Positions 6,204 to 6,465 of a DNA stretch of 6,465 bases are shown one piece after another. Under the pieces are notes generated by a model that was not told where the DNA came from, did no database searches, and was given only the letters and a program-made list of their open reading frames with translations. The stretch covers positions 1 to 6,465 of the forward strand of contig CALPIT020000148.1 in assembly GCA_943323705.2 (NCBI GenBank), in the 5' to 3' direction. The first letter of the stretch is position 1; every line of letters begins with the position of its first letter. Origin of the DNA: Streptomyces griseus (GTDB lineage: Bacteria; Bacteroidota; Bacteroidia; Chitinophagales; Chitinophagaceae). Made by a program: the position numbers and the translations under genes.

Positions 6204-6465
6204 TTATAATTTAGGGCAAGTGACTCTGGCTTTCATTAGGCCTGTTTCTGTTTTTCTTTTTCTTCCTTTTGCATCTATTCTAAAGCGAAAAGAAACTCCA
6301 GAGAAATAATAAAGATCATCATCATTTGGATTGCCTCTTTCAGTTCCTGCTGTAGGATACGGTGCGCCATATGGTAACAAATCCCCTTTATATGCAAGAT
6401 TTACAGCAGTTTGGCTTCTGTTAAGTAGCAATAAATCTTTGTCAACATATGTTGTACTAACATCA
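6204..6465 (-). CDS. C-terminal end of an unidentified protein, possibly outer-membrane beta-barrel (partial)
   Basis: The frame is open from the right edge to TAA at 6206-6204, giving 86 visible residues; the N-terminus lies outside. The visible part starts DVSTTYVDKDLLLLNRSQT. A start inside the window is unlikely: the only candidate, at 6431, is a TTG in the middle of coding-like sequence. Features are a polar loop GAPYPTAGTERGNPNDDDLY (about 51-58 and following), then a likely final strand YYFSGVSFRFRI and a basic tail DAKGRKRKTETG ending ARVTCPKL. A late aromatic strand of the type FSGVSFRFR after an N-D-D loop resembles the C-terminal ends of Bacteroidota outer-membrane barrels such as the DUF6089 group, although the charged tail after it is not a typical barrel end. 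The gene is on the same strand as the UbiD gene, 71 bp upstream of it. Coding status is fairly sure; identity is tentative. Confidence 0.6.
   Translation of the reverse strand, partial: DVSTTYVDKDLLLLNRSQTAVNLAYKGDLLPYGAPYPTAGTERGNPNDDDLYYFSGVSFRFRIDAKGRKRKTETGLMKARVTCPKL

Noticed and set aside
1..6465. A new defence, mobile or biosynthetic system
   Set aside because: Every complete reading frame belongs to a known housekeeping or envelope family; no recombinase, toxin, nuclease cluster or unusual RNA structure was seen beyond the heptad repeat.

Overview
The window looks like an ordinary chromosomal stretch of a Bacteroidota bacterium, probably of the Chitinophagaceae/Sphingobacteriia type. 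It is AT-rich and its genes lack Shine-Dalgarno sequences. Two start regions carry exact matches to the Bacteroidota -7 promoter element (TAnnTTTG). The proteins (lysine-rich PdhA, RecF, short DciA, GumN-like lipid/secreted protein, long UbiD) resemble that phylum. The assignment rests on sequence reading and family knowledge only; no database search was run.

Left block, minus strand (1-1730). pdhA (E1 alpha subunit of pyruvate dehydrogenase) is followed 46 bp downstream by a single-pass membrane protein with TPR-like repeats, which runs off the left edge. pdhA appears to use a TTG start codon. Middle block, plus strand (1982-3368). recF (DNA gap repair) is followed 22 bp later by a small dciA/DUF721 gene (replicative helicase loader), a replication/repair pair. 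The 251-bp divergent gap between pdhA and recF holds a degenerate 7-bp tandem repeat present in two opposite orientations, which could fold into a long imperfect hairpin. This is the most unusual structure in the window.

Right block, minus strand (3372-6465). The partial gene at the right edge (C-terminal end only, possibly an outer-membrane beta-barrel) is followed by a 620-residue UbiD-family decarboxylase with its own promoter candidate. Seven bases after that comes a secreted TraB/GumN-family protein. The GumN-like gene converges on dciA with only 3 bp between the stop codons.

The genes are mainly housekeeping: carbon entry into the TCA cycle, quinone synthesis, replication and repair, and envelope functions. 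I found no defence system, mobile element, CRISPR array, RNA gene or biosynthetic cluster, and nothing that amounts to a new biological system. The points worth a second look are the inverted heptad repeat, the non-ATG start of pdhA, the very short predicted leaders, and what the long UbiD implies for the menaquinone route.
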